DNA of 64,000 nt from Labilithrix sp. (GCA_019637105.1 JAHBWF010000017.1:16624-80623), one strand, 5' to 3'; numbered from the stretch's first letter, positions 52,609 through 61,497 are shown. Made by a program: numbers and translations. Notes: a model not told the origin generated them from the sequence alone.

Positions 52609-53563
52609 GGAGACCTCCGGACGCAGCGGTGCGTCGGTGCAGGGCCGTTCGAAGCCATGCCCGGAGGCGATCTCGAAGCGCGCGCCGCTCCTCTAGCGAG
52701 AGGTCGGCAGCGGTCTAGCCACGCGTCACGTGACCTGGTGGCGCGCTACGAACACGCTGGCTTTCCGGGCAACGTCGAGAAGGCTCTGAACAATCGGTCG
52801 TACGCTCATCCTTCGCTCCTCGTTCTGCCTGGTGCCGGCGGCACACGAAGTCTAGCTCGTGCGAGGGGCTCCTGCAGGAACTCGTGCCTGCCTCGAGCCC
52901 CCTCGAGCGCTCGCGGCCGAACGTCGCCCTCGCCCCGGCGCCCCACCGAGATCACGGTGGCGTATCGGGCCGCGTCGAGAATCGTACGGACGCGTCGATC
53001 CTTCCACGTCGAGAGATTGCCGCCGTCGCTCGAGACGAAGGCTGCGGCGAGCGCGTCTTGGCCATCTCGCTGCACCTGCGCGACCGCGAAGGATGGTCGA
53101 TCACCTCCGCGAGCGTGTGCCAACGGACGGTTGATCTCGATGGGATGAGCTCCCGAATCGAAGCGCTCACGAGCGCGTTCCTCGAAGGCCCCCGGGCTCC
53201 GGGGTCGTTCTCAACGTGACGATTCGGGCAGCCCGCTCGAAGCGGTCGATCGGCGAGCACGTTCCGTCGACGCCACGGTTTCGAGGCCGCCAGACACGCC
53301 TTGGGCAGAAGCTCGATCGCCTCTCGGGCATCGCGAAGGAACAGGTCGGCGACGACGCTCGTTTGCCGTGCGCCCTTCGTGTTCTTCGGCCGGCGGCGGG
53401 GACCGAGCTTCATGGTGCATCCCTCCTTCAAACGCCCGGCCGCCGGGCGTCATGGTGTGCTGGGAGATCGCGACGTTGCGAGGGCGGCGGTCGACAATGG
53501 CCTGATGACGTGACTATCTTCAGGGTCAATCGCTGTCATTCAGGCAGACACCAGAGAACTAGA
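52609..53563. other. Accessory stretch of 955 bp, possibly decayed
   Basis: No complete gene with family resemblance was found. One frame on the minus strand has a good ribosome site (listed separately, 52952-53413). In another minus frame (52806-53123) a fragment KDRRVRTILDAARYATVISV looks more protein-like than its surroundings, so the two may be halves of a frameshifted gene. Base use is less GC-biased than upstream. Confidence 0.35.
52952..53413 (-). CDS. Hypothetical protein, possibly frameshifted remnant
   Basis: An open frame of 153 codons whose ATG is preceded by AAGGAGGG at normal spacing. The N-terminus (MKLGPRRRPKNTKGARQTSV, ADLFLRDAREAIELLPKACL) looks like real protein with an amphipathic helix. 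After about residue 60 the sequence becomes Ser/Arg-rich and less convincing. The start signal is the main evidence; the body may be out of frame. No family is recognised and no operon partner is present. Confidence 0.3.
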   Translation of the reverse strand: MKLGPRRRPKNTKGARQTSVVADLFLRDAREAIELLPKACLAASKPWRRRNVLADRPLRAGCPNRHVENDPGARGPSRNALVSASIRELIPSRSTVRWHTLAEVIDHPSRSRRCSEMAKTRSPQPSSRATAAISRRGRIDASVRFSTRPDTPP

Positions 53564-54013
53564 ATGAAATCGGCATATGCTCTTGGTGTTGTGTTGTTCA
53601 CCGTCGCGATGAGTCCTGGATGTGCGAAGGAGTCCACGGAGCCTGTAGCGGACACCTCCGACGCGTCCACTGCGGACGTCGCTGCTGGCGGAGGCGGGTG
53701 TGCGCTGCAATCGGGGGAGTGTGGTCCGAATTCATGGTGTTGCGAGCCAATCTCGGGTAACCCTGTAAGGTTGGATCGGGAGTGCGTGGACAAGGAAGCC
53801 ACGGCGCTCGCCTGTCGGGGGACGCATCGCCCTGGTGCCACCTGTCCCAGCAACCATGGCGAGGGGTGTCTCGTTCGCACGACCTCCGGAGAGGGCGAGG
53901 TGTTCTATACGCGGAGCCAGTGGAGGCCAGAGGAGGTGCCCGGGTTCGAGGCCTGCTCCGAAGAGCTACAGGAGCGCGTCTTTTCTCTCATCGGACACAA
54001 GTGCGGACCGTAA
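53564..54013 (+). CDS. Small Cys-rich lipoprotein
   Basis: A lipoprotein of 149 residues. The signal YALGVVLFTVAMSPGC ends in a lipobox Cys near residue 20. A short Asp/Ser/Thr linker leads to a Cys-rich domain: GGCALQSGECGPNSWCCEPI, then ECVDKEATALACRG, CPSNHGEGCLVRT and a final EACSEELQERVFSLIGHKCG, with ten or more Cys probably in disulphides. The start is the first ATG after an AT-richer leader (53515-53560). It has no recognised family. It lies in a region of weak coding density between rsgA and other orphan genes. Confidence 0.7.
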   Translation: MKSAYALGVVLFTVAMSPGCAKESTEPVADTSDASTADVAAGGGGCALQSGECGPNSWCCEPISGNPVRLDRECVDKEATALACRGTHRPGATCPSNHGEGCLVRTTSGEGEVFYTRSQWRPEEVPGFEACSEELQERVFSLIGHKCGP

Positions 54014-54735
54014 ACCACGGTCACCTATCACGGACAGCGATCCGGCGCTCGACTGGGACGCCTACTGGAGGAGCGGCTTGTCGTACGAGTGTGGCGGCGA
54101 CCAGTCGGGCACGACGGGACGCTGCAGTGTTCCGGTTTCCGGCGGCGCCGACGGCACCAGCGTCCGAGACCCGACAGGGAGAGCCTCCGCCAGCGGTGAC
54201 CGGCAAAGACGGAGGGACGACAAGCTTAAACGCACGCCAGGAATCGAATCGCGGAAGGCGCGACCGAGGAGAACCAACGGGCGCAAGCTGCGGGATGACG
54301 ATCAGGAGATCGCGCAGGATGCGACCCTTGGAGGCGGTTCGATACCTCCGAAAGACGATTCTGGGGCGATTCCGCCGCCCACTCGCGAGGCCGCGCGCCG
54401 CCCTGAAGAACGCCGCGGGCGACGCGAGGATCGTCGGCGATCTCGTTCTCACGCGTGATGCAGTCGCGCTCCTCATGCGCGTACTCGGTCACGCGAAGTC
54501 GACCGACGAGCCGTGACCATCCATGAGAGGTACGATCCTCGCCGTGTCGAAAGCCCTTCGTTCCGCGACCCCCTCGTCGAGCGGTATGCCAAGCGCGCCT
54601 GCGCTCGTCGGCGAGCTGTAGAGGAGGAACGTTTTCCGACGCGCTGGATCCGTGAGTTCGTCGACCTTCGGTCCCTCGGGGCCAGAAGCTCAGGAACGAG
54701 TCGCCCAACTGGACTTTGTCACGATGAGGGCCGAT
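54014..54735. other. Stretch of 722 bp without a recognised gene
   Basis: Plus-strand frame 54280-54515 encodes a helix-like segment (MRPLEAVRYLRKTILGRFRR, DARIVGDLVLTRDAVALLMR) but lacks a start signal and family resemblance. Other frames are shadows. No repeat array or palindrome stood out. Confidence 0.35.
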
Positions 54736-55170
54736 TCACTTGCACAAGCTCTCGTAGCGCGCCGCCACCGCCGCGACTTCGGACCTTGCGGCCGGTGCTC
54801 CCAGATCCTCAACGCACAGCGCGGCCTCGGCGCAGTCGGAGGCCGCGCTGTTGCCCGCCGCTCGCAAGGCAGCCGCCCGGTCGAGCGCGGCCTTCGCGGA
54901 TGCGAGCGGAGCCTCGTAGGAGCACGTCCTCACGACCTCTTCGCGGAGAGCGTCGCCCTGCGGAAGCTGCTCGGCCGCGACCCTCGCTCCGGCGCATTTG
55001 ACCGCCGTGGGCTCGCCCTTCGCCATCCGTGCGTTCAGCTCGTTCAAGTACCCTTTGACGACCTGACGCAGCGGCCCATCCTCTGGCGCCTTACGCCGGC
55101 AGCCGAGCGTCGCGAACGGGAAGGACCCGAGCACCACCAGGCACGCCCCAAGGGCCAATCCATTGGGCAT
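54736..55170 (-). CDS. Small helical lipoprotein
   Basis: A lipoprotein of 144 residues. The ATG at 55170 gives GLALGACLVVLGSFPFATLGC, with the lipobox Cys near residue 24; an extension of 20 codons upstream is less likely. The mature part is a small helical domain with Lys/Glu/Ala and five Cys: VKGYLNELNARMAKGEPTAV, KCAGARVAAEQLPQGDALRE, VVRTCSYEAPLASAKAALDR, then SDCAEAALCVEDLG and a terminal ESLCK. Similar helical Cys-bearing lipoproteins exist in Polyangiales but no family name is known to me. The ribosome site is weak. Confidence 0.6.
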   Translation of the reverse strand: MPNGLALGACLVVLGSFPFATLGCRRKAPEDGPLRQVVKGYLNELNARMAKGEPTAVKCAGARVAAEQLPQGDALREEVVRTCSYEAPLASAKAALDRAAALRAAGNSAASDCAEAALCVEDLGAPAARSEVAAVAARYESLCK

Positions 55171-55869
55171 GACGGGCGATAGGAGCAAGCCGTCCGCCAC
55201 GCCGCAAGCATCATCGAGATCGACATCCACAAGGCCGTCGGCCCGACGAAGAGGCTCCGATCTGGGTCATGCCGGGCGCCGATATCCCGTTCACGAATTC
55301 GCTAGGGGGCCCTGCCGACGCGCCCCAACCTCCCTTGGTCGCGAGGTCGGAGTCGGTTGCGCCGTCGTGGTACGTCGCCGCAAAGGTCATGGTACGTCGC
55401 CGAAAAGAACGAGTGGCTCGTCTCTCGTCATGCTCTTCCAACAAGAGCTCCGGCGCTGCGCCCGCCCTCCAAGTGCGATAGATGTCGAGCCCATCACGGT
55501 GAACGTCGACGTGTTGGGGCCACACGGCGTCGCGTCAACCGGGATGGTGCCCCGTGACGACGTGCCAGCAACGACGACGAGCACGCACGCGAAGGAGAGC
55601 CCGATGAGCGCCTCGGTCTCTACGCCTCGGTCGCGAGCCTCTTCGATGATCGCGCGAGCGCGCGGCACATCATCCCGCACGGCGCCTCGCAGCTCGCTTC
55701 GTTGTTCGACAAGTGCGGGGGCGCGAGCCGCGCCGAGCTCACCGCCGCGCTTTGCAGTCCGGTCACCTTGACGCAGTCCCTCGCCGCGCCGTTCCGTCGG
55801 AGGGTCTGAAGATCACGTGCGCGAAGCAGCGCGCGAAGAGCCAGAGGCGATCCAGTACCATGCGCCGGT
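55171..55869. other. Stretch of 699 bp without a convincing gene
   Basis: A minus-strand frame (about 55387-55680) has one hydrophobic segment (TEALIGLSFACVLVVVAGTS) that could be a signal or membrane helix, but no good ribosome site or continuation was found, and other frames overlap it. The right end should contain the promoter of the gene at 55870. Confidence 0.35.
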
Positions 55870-56496
55870 ATGGGGAAGCGAACGCAGCGAGCTGCAACCG
55901 TCGGCGTCGCCGAGCACGGCAACTCGGCGGTGCTCGTCACGGTCGCGCTCGGCGGCGAGGTGCTCGATCGCCGGCGCATCGACCTCACCGAACGCGGTCT
56001 GCCGACACACCCGCATCACCACGAAGGATCGTGGGCGGTAGGTCGTTACGTGAACTCGCCCTGGGCGCGGAAGATCTCGCTCGCGGAGGCGGTGGCGTTG
56101 GTCGAGCACGTGCGCGCGTCTGCCGAGCGCGGCGCGGTCGACGGCCTCGCCGCGCTCGCCGCGGCGGTGCCGGCGCCGATTGAAGGCATCGCGATCCGCG
56201 TATGCCCGGAGCTTCCGCCGACGACCGAGGAGAGGATCGCCGACAACCGCGCGCAGACCGTCGCCGATTCCGTCATGTACCGCGAGGCCCTCGCGGCGGC
56301 GGCCCAGGCGCGCGGCTGGGCCGTGCGTTGGTACGATCCGAAGCGCGTGTTTCGCGCCGCGGCGGAGACGCTCGGCCTCGAGGAGGTGGATACCGTCCTC
56401 GCGAAGATGGGCCGAACGATCGGCCCGCCTTGGCAGGCCAAGCACAAGCTCGCGGCAGCCGCCGCGCTCGCGACCGCGGTGTACCCGCGCGGCTGA
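55870..56496 (+). CDS. Conserved protein of unknown family (HPHHHEG motif)
   Basis: A cytoplasmic protein of 208 residues without a signal peptide. It opens with a strand-rich region (AATVGVAEHGNSAVLVTVAL, GGEVLDRRRIDLTERGLP), then the striking THPHHHEGSWAVGRYVNSPW, a helical middle (LAEAVALVEHVRASAERGAV) and VRWYDPKRVFRAAAETLGLE near the end. The phrase IADNRAQTVADSVMYREAL is very regular. I recognise close relatives of this layout as conserved hypothetical proteins in Myxococcota and Actinobacteria but know of no function. The opening strands resemble an RNase H/actin-like fold, which is speculation. It stands alone. Confidence 0.7.
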   Translation: MGKRTQRAATVGVAEHGNSAVLVTVALGGEVLDRRRIDLTERGLPTHPHHHEGSWAVGRYVNSPWARKISLAEAVALVEHVRASAERGAVDGLAALAAAVPAPIEGIAIRVCPELPPTTEERIADNRAQTVADSVMYREALAAAAQARGWAVRWYDPKRVFRAAAETLGLEEVDTVLAKMGRTIGPPWQAKHKLAAAAALATAVYPRG

Positions 56497-56985
56497 GGAT
56501 CGACCGTTCGCGAGGATGGTGGTGACTCGTGGCGTCTCTCCTTCCGCTGTTGGGCCCGGCTGGTCTGGCTGCAAAATCGGATCCGCCGGCGCACGGATCG
56601 AGCGTGCGCCCGCATGCCCGTGACCGACAAGCGGTCGGCCGACTTGGCATAAGGTGGGGGCCGTTGCGTCGTGATCGATCGGCGACACCGGGATGCCTGT
56701 CGAACGCGTTCGTGCCTTGGGTCGCGGGGGAGCCGCTCAGCCGAGCGACTTGAACGCGGCGGGCGTGATCTCTTCGAGCTTGAGGCCGAAGACGTCGCGA
56801 CGGGTGCCGAGACGACCACGGTGAGCTCGGGGAAGGAGGAGGACAGGGAGCTGATCGCAGAGCGACGTTGCCGCCCCCGGTGGCCTGGGCCACTCCGAGC
56901 CCCGAGCCTGGCCCGTGCCGCCCTTCGATGTGGCAAGACGACGGGAGCGATCGTAAAACGTACTCTCGGTAATCACCGGACCAGC
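56497..56985. other. Intergenic 489 bp, no recognised gene
   Basis: The long plus-strand frame that enters the next gene from here has no ribosome site or family resemblance before the chosen ATG at 56986. An AT-richer leader (56949-56975, atcgtaaaacgtactctcgg) precedes that ATG and probably holds its promoter. Confidence 0.4.
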
Positions 56986-58236
56986 ATGATCCTCTCGCTC
57001 GAGCGGCAGCGAGCCGTCCTCGCGGCTGTTCTCACCCTCGTCGTCGGCACCACGACTCCGGCTCGGGCGGATCACGTCGAGTGCCGTGATGCGGCCGTGG
57101 GCACTGGGCTCCGGTTCCCTGCCTCGTTCGACGTGCCGGCACACGTCGAGACGCAGCACATCGTCCTCACGTGTCGCGACGAGCGCGGAGCGCCGGTCTG
57201 TGACTTCACGGCGACCTACCGTCTCGCGAATCGCGGGACCGAGACCGAAGACGTCGTCGGTTCGTTCTACGGAAGGCATCTCCGCAACGTACGGGTGACG
57301 GCGGACGGCCCCGGGACCAGCGCGCTTCTTCGTCCAGCGGATCGCGTGGGCGTCGAGGAGCAAGTCCACGAGCGGCTTTGCAGCAATCTCCTGAGCATCG
57401 TCTCCACCGCGGCTCCGGTTGCGGAATGCGCCTTTCGTGTGCACCAGCCATTGGCTCGCTGGGCGCACGCGGAGGTCGCCCTCAACCTGGCTCCAGAAGA
57501 GACGCGATCGGTGAGCGTGACGGGGACGCTCGAGCCTGGTCGCTCGGATGACCGAGACGAGTCGTGGATGCCGTCGAGGCATCCGCTCCTCGGCCATCTC
57601 GCGGTGGCGCGGCACGACCTCGACTTCTGGCTCGCCTCCGTCGGCGGGGGCACAGAGGTCGAGGTGCGTCTCCCGGACGGATGGGACGCGACGGTTCGCT
57701 CGCCGATCTGCGCGGGCGAGGGACGACTCGAGGTCGAACCTTGGTCGCTGCTCCGCGAGGGCGATCGGAATGTGGCGCGCCGGAGATTCAAGGCGAACGA
57801 ATTGCCGGAAGCGGTGAACGTCGTGATCGAGCGTTCGCCGAGTTTCCTCCGAAGAGGCGGCCCTCTTGTTGGAGTCGGCGGAGCGGTGGGCACGGCCGCC
57901 GGATTGCGGATGCGGATGGGATACGAGCTGGCGCTCGCCACGCGCGGTGTTGCGCGCGCGACGCTCGCGAGCCTCTCGGTGGACACGGACTGGAACAAGC
58001 TCGCGATCGTCACGCCGGGGCTGGGGCTCGCGCTGCCGTTGTTCGTTCCCTCGCTCGGATTGGGGCTTGGCCTGCCCGTCGTCGTCGCGCCGGAGCGCCG
58101 CGTCGGCGTGCGCGGCATGGCTGGCGTTCATGTGTGGGGCGTCGGCTTCGTCGCGTCCTACGACTGGCTTCCGGAAACCGCGAACGCGAGCCGTTCGCAG
58201 TCGCAGTGGACGCTGCTGGGCCAGGTCTCCTTCTGA
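56986..58236 (+). CDS. Exported protein with probable outer-membrane beta-sheet C-terminus
   Basis: A protein of 416 residues. The ATG at 56986 gives a normal signal peptide (VLAAVLTLVVGTTTPARA-D). The N-terminal domain has four or more Cys (VECRDAAVG, VLTCRDERGAPVC, ERLCSNLLS, VAECAFRVH) and strand-rich sequence. The C-terminal third (from about residue 290) shows alternating hydrophobic strands (GYELALATRGVARATLASLS, LGLALPLFVPSLGLGLGLPV, GVRGMAGVHVWGVGFVASYD) and ends in WTLLGQVSF with a terminal Phe, as in outer membrane beta-proteins. I do not recognise a family. It is monocistronic. Confidence 0.65.
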   Translation: MILSLERQRAVLAAVLTLVVGTTTPARADHVECRDAAVGTGLRFPASFDVPAHVETQHIVLTCRDERGAPVCDFTATYRLANRGTETEDVVGSFYGRHLRNVRVTADGPGTSALLRPADRVGVEEQVHERLCSNLLSIVSTAAPVAECAFRVHQPLARWAHAEVALNLAPEETRSVSVTGTLEPGRSDDRDESWMPSRHPLLGHLAVARHDLDFWLASVGGGTEVEVRLPDGWDATVRSPICAGEGRLEVEPWSLLREGDRNVARRRFKANELPEAVNVVIERSPSFLRRGGPLVGVGGAVGTAAGLRMRMGYELALATRGVARATLASLSVDTDWNKLAIVTPGLGLALPLFVPSLGLGLGLPVVVAPERRVGVRGMAGVHVWGVGFVASYDWLPETANASRSQSQWTLLGQVSF

Positions 58237-58449
58237 CGCGAACGCATCTAGTGAGGCCGCTCGGACCCCCGAACCAAAAAAAGTCGCAAGAACCGGAAGC
58301 AAACTGTCGACCGATTGAGCTCGAGGGAACAAGAGCGGCGCTGTCGTGTTAGAGCGGCAACGATGTCCGTTTCTCGCGGGGTGTCCTCGGTGCTTGCTCT
58401 CTTGTGGCCGTTGCGATCGCCGGAGAGCTCACCCGAGGGCGTTTTCGGA

Positions 58450-58980
58450 GTGACGCCTTCAACCCGCGTACTCTCCATCCTGCGAACGCGAGCACTGGCC
58501 TCAAAGCGAGCGCTCGCCATAACCTCGCTGTTGACCCTTGGTGCAGCGTGCGCGAAGCCCGCGGTTGACTCTCGCTCGCCGCCGTCGCGCAGCCACGTAG
58601 CGCCTCCTGACGCATCAACCCCGCCTCTCGAGCCGGATGACGTCCAGTTCACGGCGGACGGCATAGTGCTTCGCCTCCGCATCCGTCGTACGGCAAATCT
58701 CACCTACGAGCTCTCGTGCATGGCACACGCGTTTCCGTGCTCGGCAGCTACCTACCAGAGGCTTTGGAAGACCGAGCTCGGGTGGGACGCGGAAGACGAC
58801 GCCGCGCTCAGATCATGGGCGGCGGTGGCAGACGCCTATCGAGGGCTCTCGAAGACCACGCTCACGCCCGCGCTCCCGATACCGGTCTTGGATTCGGAGC
58901 GTTCCTATTCTCACGCAGATCAGCTCAGGTGCTCGGGAGCTGAGGGAAGGCTTGGGCTGCCGTCGCGAGCGTGCGGGTAG
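58450..58980 (+). CDS. Putative lipoprotein, possibly C-terminally truncated
   Basis: A GTG at 58450 gives MTPSTRVLSILRTRALASKR and a signal SLLTLGAAC (Cys about 36), 176 residues in all. The mature part reads DDVQFTADGIVLRLRIRRTA, YELSCMAHAFPCSAATYQRL and WKTELGWDAEDDAALRSWAA, a globular helical domain with two Cys. The last residues (DQLRCSGAEGRLGLPSRACG) lie under the convergent gene on the other strand by 61 bp and look unlike the rest, so an original longer C-terminus may have been lost. The start is uncertain because no strong ribosome site is visible. Family unknown. Confidence 0.5.
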   Translation: MTPSTRVLSILRTRALASKRALAITSLLTLGAACAKPAVDSRSPPSRSHVAPPDASTPPLEPDDVQFTADGIVLRLRIRRTANLTYELSCMAHAFPCSAATYQRLWKTELGWDAEDDAALRSWAAVADAYRGLSKTTLTPALPIPVLDSERSYSHADQLRCSGAEGRLGLPSRACG

Positions 58981-59426
58981 CGGAACCCAGTTCCTTCCGG
59001 GTCGAGACCGTCAAGTTCGGTGATGATGGCCGTGACGTTCGCCAGCTCGGGCGCCATCGGGTCGCCGTGAGGTTCAATGTGCGGGCGCGCTGCCTGCCAC
59101 AGGTCTCCAAGTCGATGGCCCAGCCTTGTCGGCCAGCGCCAGCCGTCATCTCCGACCTCGAGTTGAATGCCGGTCGCGATTGTCTCCTTGAGCGCGAGTT
59201 CTAGCCAGTGACGCCAGAGCCAAGCGACCGGCCAGACGAGGAGAGCCGGTGAACCGCTGCGCGCGTGAACGAGTTCTGCGAGTGCGATCGCGCCTTGCTT
59301 GTAGCCTTCACGATAGGCGTAGACGTCTTCGCGCTGTCGAAGGACATAACCGACGTGCGCGTCCGAGAATGGGAAGCGACGATCGGGACCGAAAATCGAG
59401 GACGGGACGTCGGGCCAGAGACTCAT
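58920..59426 (-). CDS. Conserved hypothetical protein, possibly truncated
   Basis: A protein of 168 residues without a signal peptide. It reads PDVPSSIFGPDRRFPFSDAH, YRHW-like helix VWPVAWLWRHWLELALKETI, then GHRLGDLWQAARPHIEPHGD and VTAIITELDGLDPEGTGFRY, ending shortly after PHARDGSPSLPS. The W-R-H-W-L-E-L-x-L-K and G-H-R-L-x-D-L-W phrases are typical of a family of conserved hypothetical proteins I have seen at about 250 residues, so this copy may lack its end. Its 3' 61 bp overlap the convergent lipoprotein gene. Function unknown. Confidence 0.6.
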   Translation of the reverse strand: MSLWPDVPSSIFGPDRRFPFSDAHVGYVLRQREDVYAYREGYKQGAIALAELVHARSGSPALLVWPVAWLWRHWLELALKETIATGIQLEVGDDGWRWPTRLGHRLGDLWQAARPHIEPHGDPMAPELANVTAIITELDGLDPEGTGFRYPHARDGSPSLPSAPEHLS

Positions 59427-59726
59427 GACCGAAGGCTAGCGCGATGCGGAGGATGCCCCGAAGCGCACGGGCCTTGAGCTTCGCGAGCGCCGCGGAAGAG
59501 CGCATGGCGATCCGGAAAATCTCTGCCTCCGTCCGTGGCGGAATACCCTTCGTTCGCGACGGGCCTACTCGCCTGGTCAAGCGTGAGTTACCGGGATCTC
59601 GGTGTTGGCGGGATCCAGCGAGCGGAAGTACGTGAAAGAACGTGGGCCGCGCGGACGTCTCTTGTGAGGGGGGTGAGAACCGCGCTCCATCACGGGTCGG
59701 TTCTTCGGACTGCTACAATCTAGGAT
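59427..59726. other. Intergenic 300 bp carrying the cassette promoter
   Basis: No gene was recognised. At the right end tacaat (59713-59718) is a good -10 element only nine bases before the GTG at 59727, so the first cassette mRNA may be nearly leaderless. A clear -35 was not found. Confidence 0.45.
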
Positions 59727-60521
59727 GTGAACCTGCGCCCACACGACGTAAGCGAGCTTCGAAGGCTCGTCGAGGATGGCGTAGTCCTTCCAAAGAGGCT
59801 GCCTGCCCTGACCCTTGGCGCTGCGATTGAGTTGGCCTGTACTGCCTGGTCCTGGCGGCTTGATGGACGACACGCCGCTTTCGAACGGTTCCAAGGATGG
59901 GCTGAAGCGAGCTCAGTACTCGGTGACGCGTGGAGGTCTCTCGAGGGAGATCGTCCAATGGTCGCTGAGTACTCGGCGACCGCTCACGACGTCCGATCCA
60001 TCACCGACGTCATGGCGCAAGGACTGTTCGGCAACCGGTTTCGCAAGTCGCTCGTCGAGATCGGGAGGTTCTCGAACGCGTTCGCAAACGGTCTCGGCGG
60101 CGCGCTCGAAGAAATGGTGGACAACGTCTTCCAGCACTCGACGGACGCGCAAGGTCGCGGCGCCCCGGCCGTGATGGCCTTCGAGGTCGGTGCTCAGTCC
60201 TTCGACTTCTGTGTTGGCGATGTTGGGCGCGGCGTTCTGAACAGCCTTCGCGAGAATGCCCGTTGGAGCGCCCTCAGTGACGACGAAGCCGCGCTCGATG
60301 CTGTCGTCGTTCATCGCGCAAGTCGACGTAGCGCCGACCCAGGCACCGGATTTCAGCTTGTCGTCCGAACGCTCGCCGATCTCGGCGCGTTCCGCTACCG
60401 CACCGGGAACGCCTATGTGGCGATAGAGACCGACGCCGCTGCGCACGCACGCACGACAGCCATCGGGGCGTCCGTCGCCCTGCGCGGCGTACAGCTCGTC
60501 GTGTCCTCCTCAAAAATTTGA
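59727..60521 (+). CDS. GHKL-type ATPase domain protein (cassette gene 1)
   Basis: A protein of 264 residues starting at GTG. The C-terminal two thirds fit a histidine-kinase-like ATPase: N-box GALEEMVDNVFQHS, a G1-type CVGDVGRGVLNSLREN and a G2-type DPGTGFQLVVRTLADLGAF. There is no phospho-acceptor His box or membrane segment. Proteins of this kind paired with a STAS-like partner act in partner-switch or regulatory complexes, like RsbW-type kinases. Immediately downstream lies just such a STAS-like protein. The N-terminal 85 residues are helical and unknown. Codon use is less GC-biased than in the genes before 53 kb, which suggests recent acquisition. Confidence 0.72.
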   Translation: MNLRPHDVSELRRLVEDGVVLPKRLPALTLGAAIELACTAWSWRLDGRHAAFERFQGWAEASSVLGDAWRSLEGDRPMVAEYSATAHDVRSITDVMAQGLFGNRFRKSLVEIGRFSNAFANGLGGALEEMVDNVFQHSTDAQGRGAPAVMAFEVGAQSFDFCVGDVGRGVLNSLRENARWSALSDDEAALDAVVVHRASRRSADPGTGFQLVVRTLADLGAFRYRTGNAYVAIETDAAAHARTTAIGASVALRGVQLVVSSSKI

Positions 60522-60547
60522 CAACGCGATCGGCAAGGAACATTCTT

Positions 60548-60565
60548 ACCTCACCTGGGTGAGGT
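60548..60565. promoter_or_regulatory. Perfect 8-bp palindrome over the ribosome site of gene 2
   Basis: acctcacc then tg then ggtgaggt is an exact inverted repeat that covers the Shine-Dalgarno region and ends four bases before the ATG at 60570. It could be an operator for an internal promoter or an mRNA hairpin hiding the ribosome site. The next protein has a winged-helix domain and is a candidate binder. Confidence 0.5.
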
Positions 60566-60569
60566 GAGG

Positions 60570-61148
60570 ATGCGAGTTTCGGTCAAGGAGCTGTCGAAGG
60601 GCACGTCGCACGTGGCGGGCGCGACGAACGGCGAACATCACCTTCGAAAGATCGTCGAGCGGCTCGCCGCGGACGACGAGACGGTTCTCCTCGACTTCAC
60701 GGGAATCGAAAGCGCTACGTCGAGCTATCTGAAGGCGGTCTTATTCGCATTTCTCGAGGATGCGCAGCGGCGCGAATCGGGAGCGCAGGCCAAGCCGGCT
60801 TTTCCCGTCCTCGTCGGCCTCTCCGACGTGATTCGCGAGGAGGTCTCGCAGCTCGCCACACTTGCCGTTCGCCAGTTCGTCGAGGGCTTGAAGGTTCGAG
60901 GCGACGAGGTTCTCGTTGCGATGCTGCATGGGAAGCTCGATCGGGCGCTCGAGGCGACGCTGACCGCTCTGATCGCCAGAGGGGCCGCCACGGCGACCGA
61001 GCTCCACGCGGCTGCCGGCAGCGAACCCGCGATTACGGCGTGGAATAACCGCCTAGCCGACCTCTACGGGAAGCGACTGGTGAAGCGACGTCGGACCGGG
61101 AAGCAGTGGATCTACGAGCCCATCGCGCGGGAGTTCAAGAATGGGTGA
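60570..61148 (+). CDS. STAS-like (DUF4325-like) and winged-helix protein (cassette gene 2)
   Basis: A protein of 192 residues. Residues about 15-100 match the STAS-like DUF4325 pattern: GEHHLRKIVERLAADDETVL, then DFTGIESATSSYLKAVLFAF, the strand-helix in which partner proteins dock. Residues about 115-185 look like a winged helix (LDRALEATLTALIARGAATA, TELHAAAGSEPAITAWNNRL, ADLYGKRLVKRRRTGKQWIY), so it may bind DNA. A GTG two codons upstream competes with the ATG used here. It starts 48 bp after the GHKL gene and overlaps the next gene by 8 bp. A GHKL-STAS pair resembles RsbW-RsbV-type regulation, here possibly joined to a DNA-binding switch; that is inference. Confidence 0.72.
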   Translation: MRVSVKELSKGTSHVAGATNGEHHLRKIVERLAADDETVLLDFTGIESATSSYLKAVLFAFLEDAQRRESGAQAKPAFPVLVGLSDVIREEVSQLATLAVRQFVEGLKVRGDEVLVAMLHGKLDRALEATLTALIARGAATATELHAAAGSEPAITAWNNRLADLYGKRLVKRRRTGKQWIYEPIAREFKNG

Positions 61149-61497
61149 GCAGTTTCTTCGCAGGCAGGCGCGTGGCTTCCGCCATCGCCACGATGCCGCC
61201 TTCGACCGAATGAAGATCCCGAACCTCATCGCGGCCACGCGACGAGACGTGATGACACGCGAGTTCCGGTGTGACGGTGCCGATGCACCCGAGGCGGGAG
61301 CCCAAGTTGTCCTGTGCAAGAAGAAGGACGGCGTCGACGTACTCGTCGGCGGTCGCGTCGTCGGTGCGGTCGCTGCAGGGGAAACGTCGTCGCTTCAGAC
61401 CGCGCTCGAGACTGGCTGTGGGCTCCTGCGCGCGTGCGTGACGTCGCGCTCTGCGATCACGCCGTCGTTCGTGGTGCGACTGCAGGTGAATCCATGA
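61141..61497 (+). CDS. Small protein of unknown function (cassette gene 3)
   Basis: A protein of 118 residues that overlaps the genes on both sides (8 bp and 4 bp), so it is firmly part of the operon. It begins MGEQFLRRQARGFRHRHDAA and has a beta-rich second half (AQVVLCKKKDGVDVLVGGRV, VGAVAAGETSSLQTALETGC, PSFVVRLQVNP). No signal peptide, membrane helix or recognised motif. The small size and overlap suggest a subunit or adaptor working with its neighbours. Confidence 0.65.
   Translation: MGEQFLRRQARGFRHRHDAAFDRMKIPNLIAATRRDVMTREFRCDGADAPEAGAQVVLCKKKDGVDVLVGGRVVGAVAAGETSSLQTALETGCGLLRACVTSRSAITPSFVVRLQVNP

Noticed and set aside
54021-54476. Minus-strand frame of 151 codons.
   Set aside because: No ribosome site, signal peptide or family resemblance; composition is that of a shadow frame.
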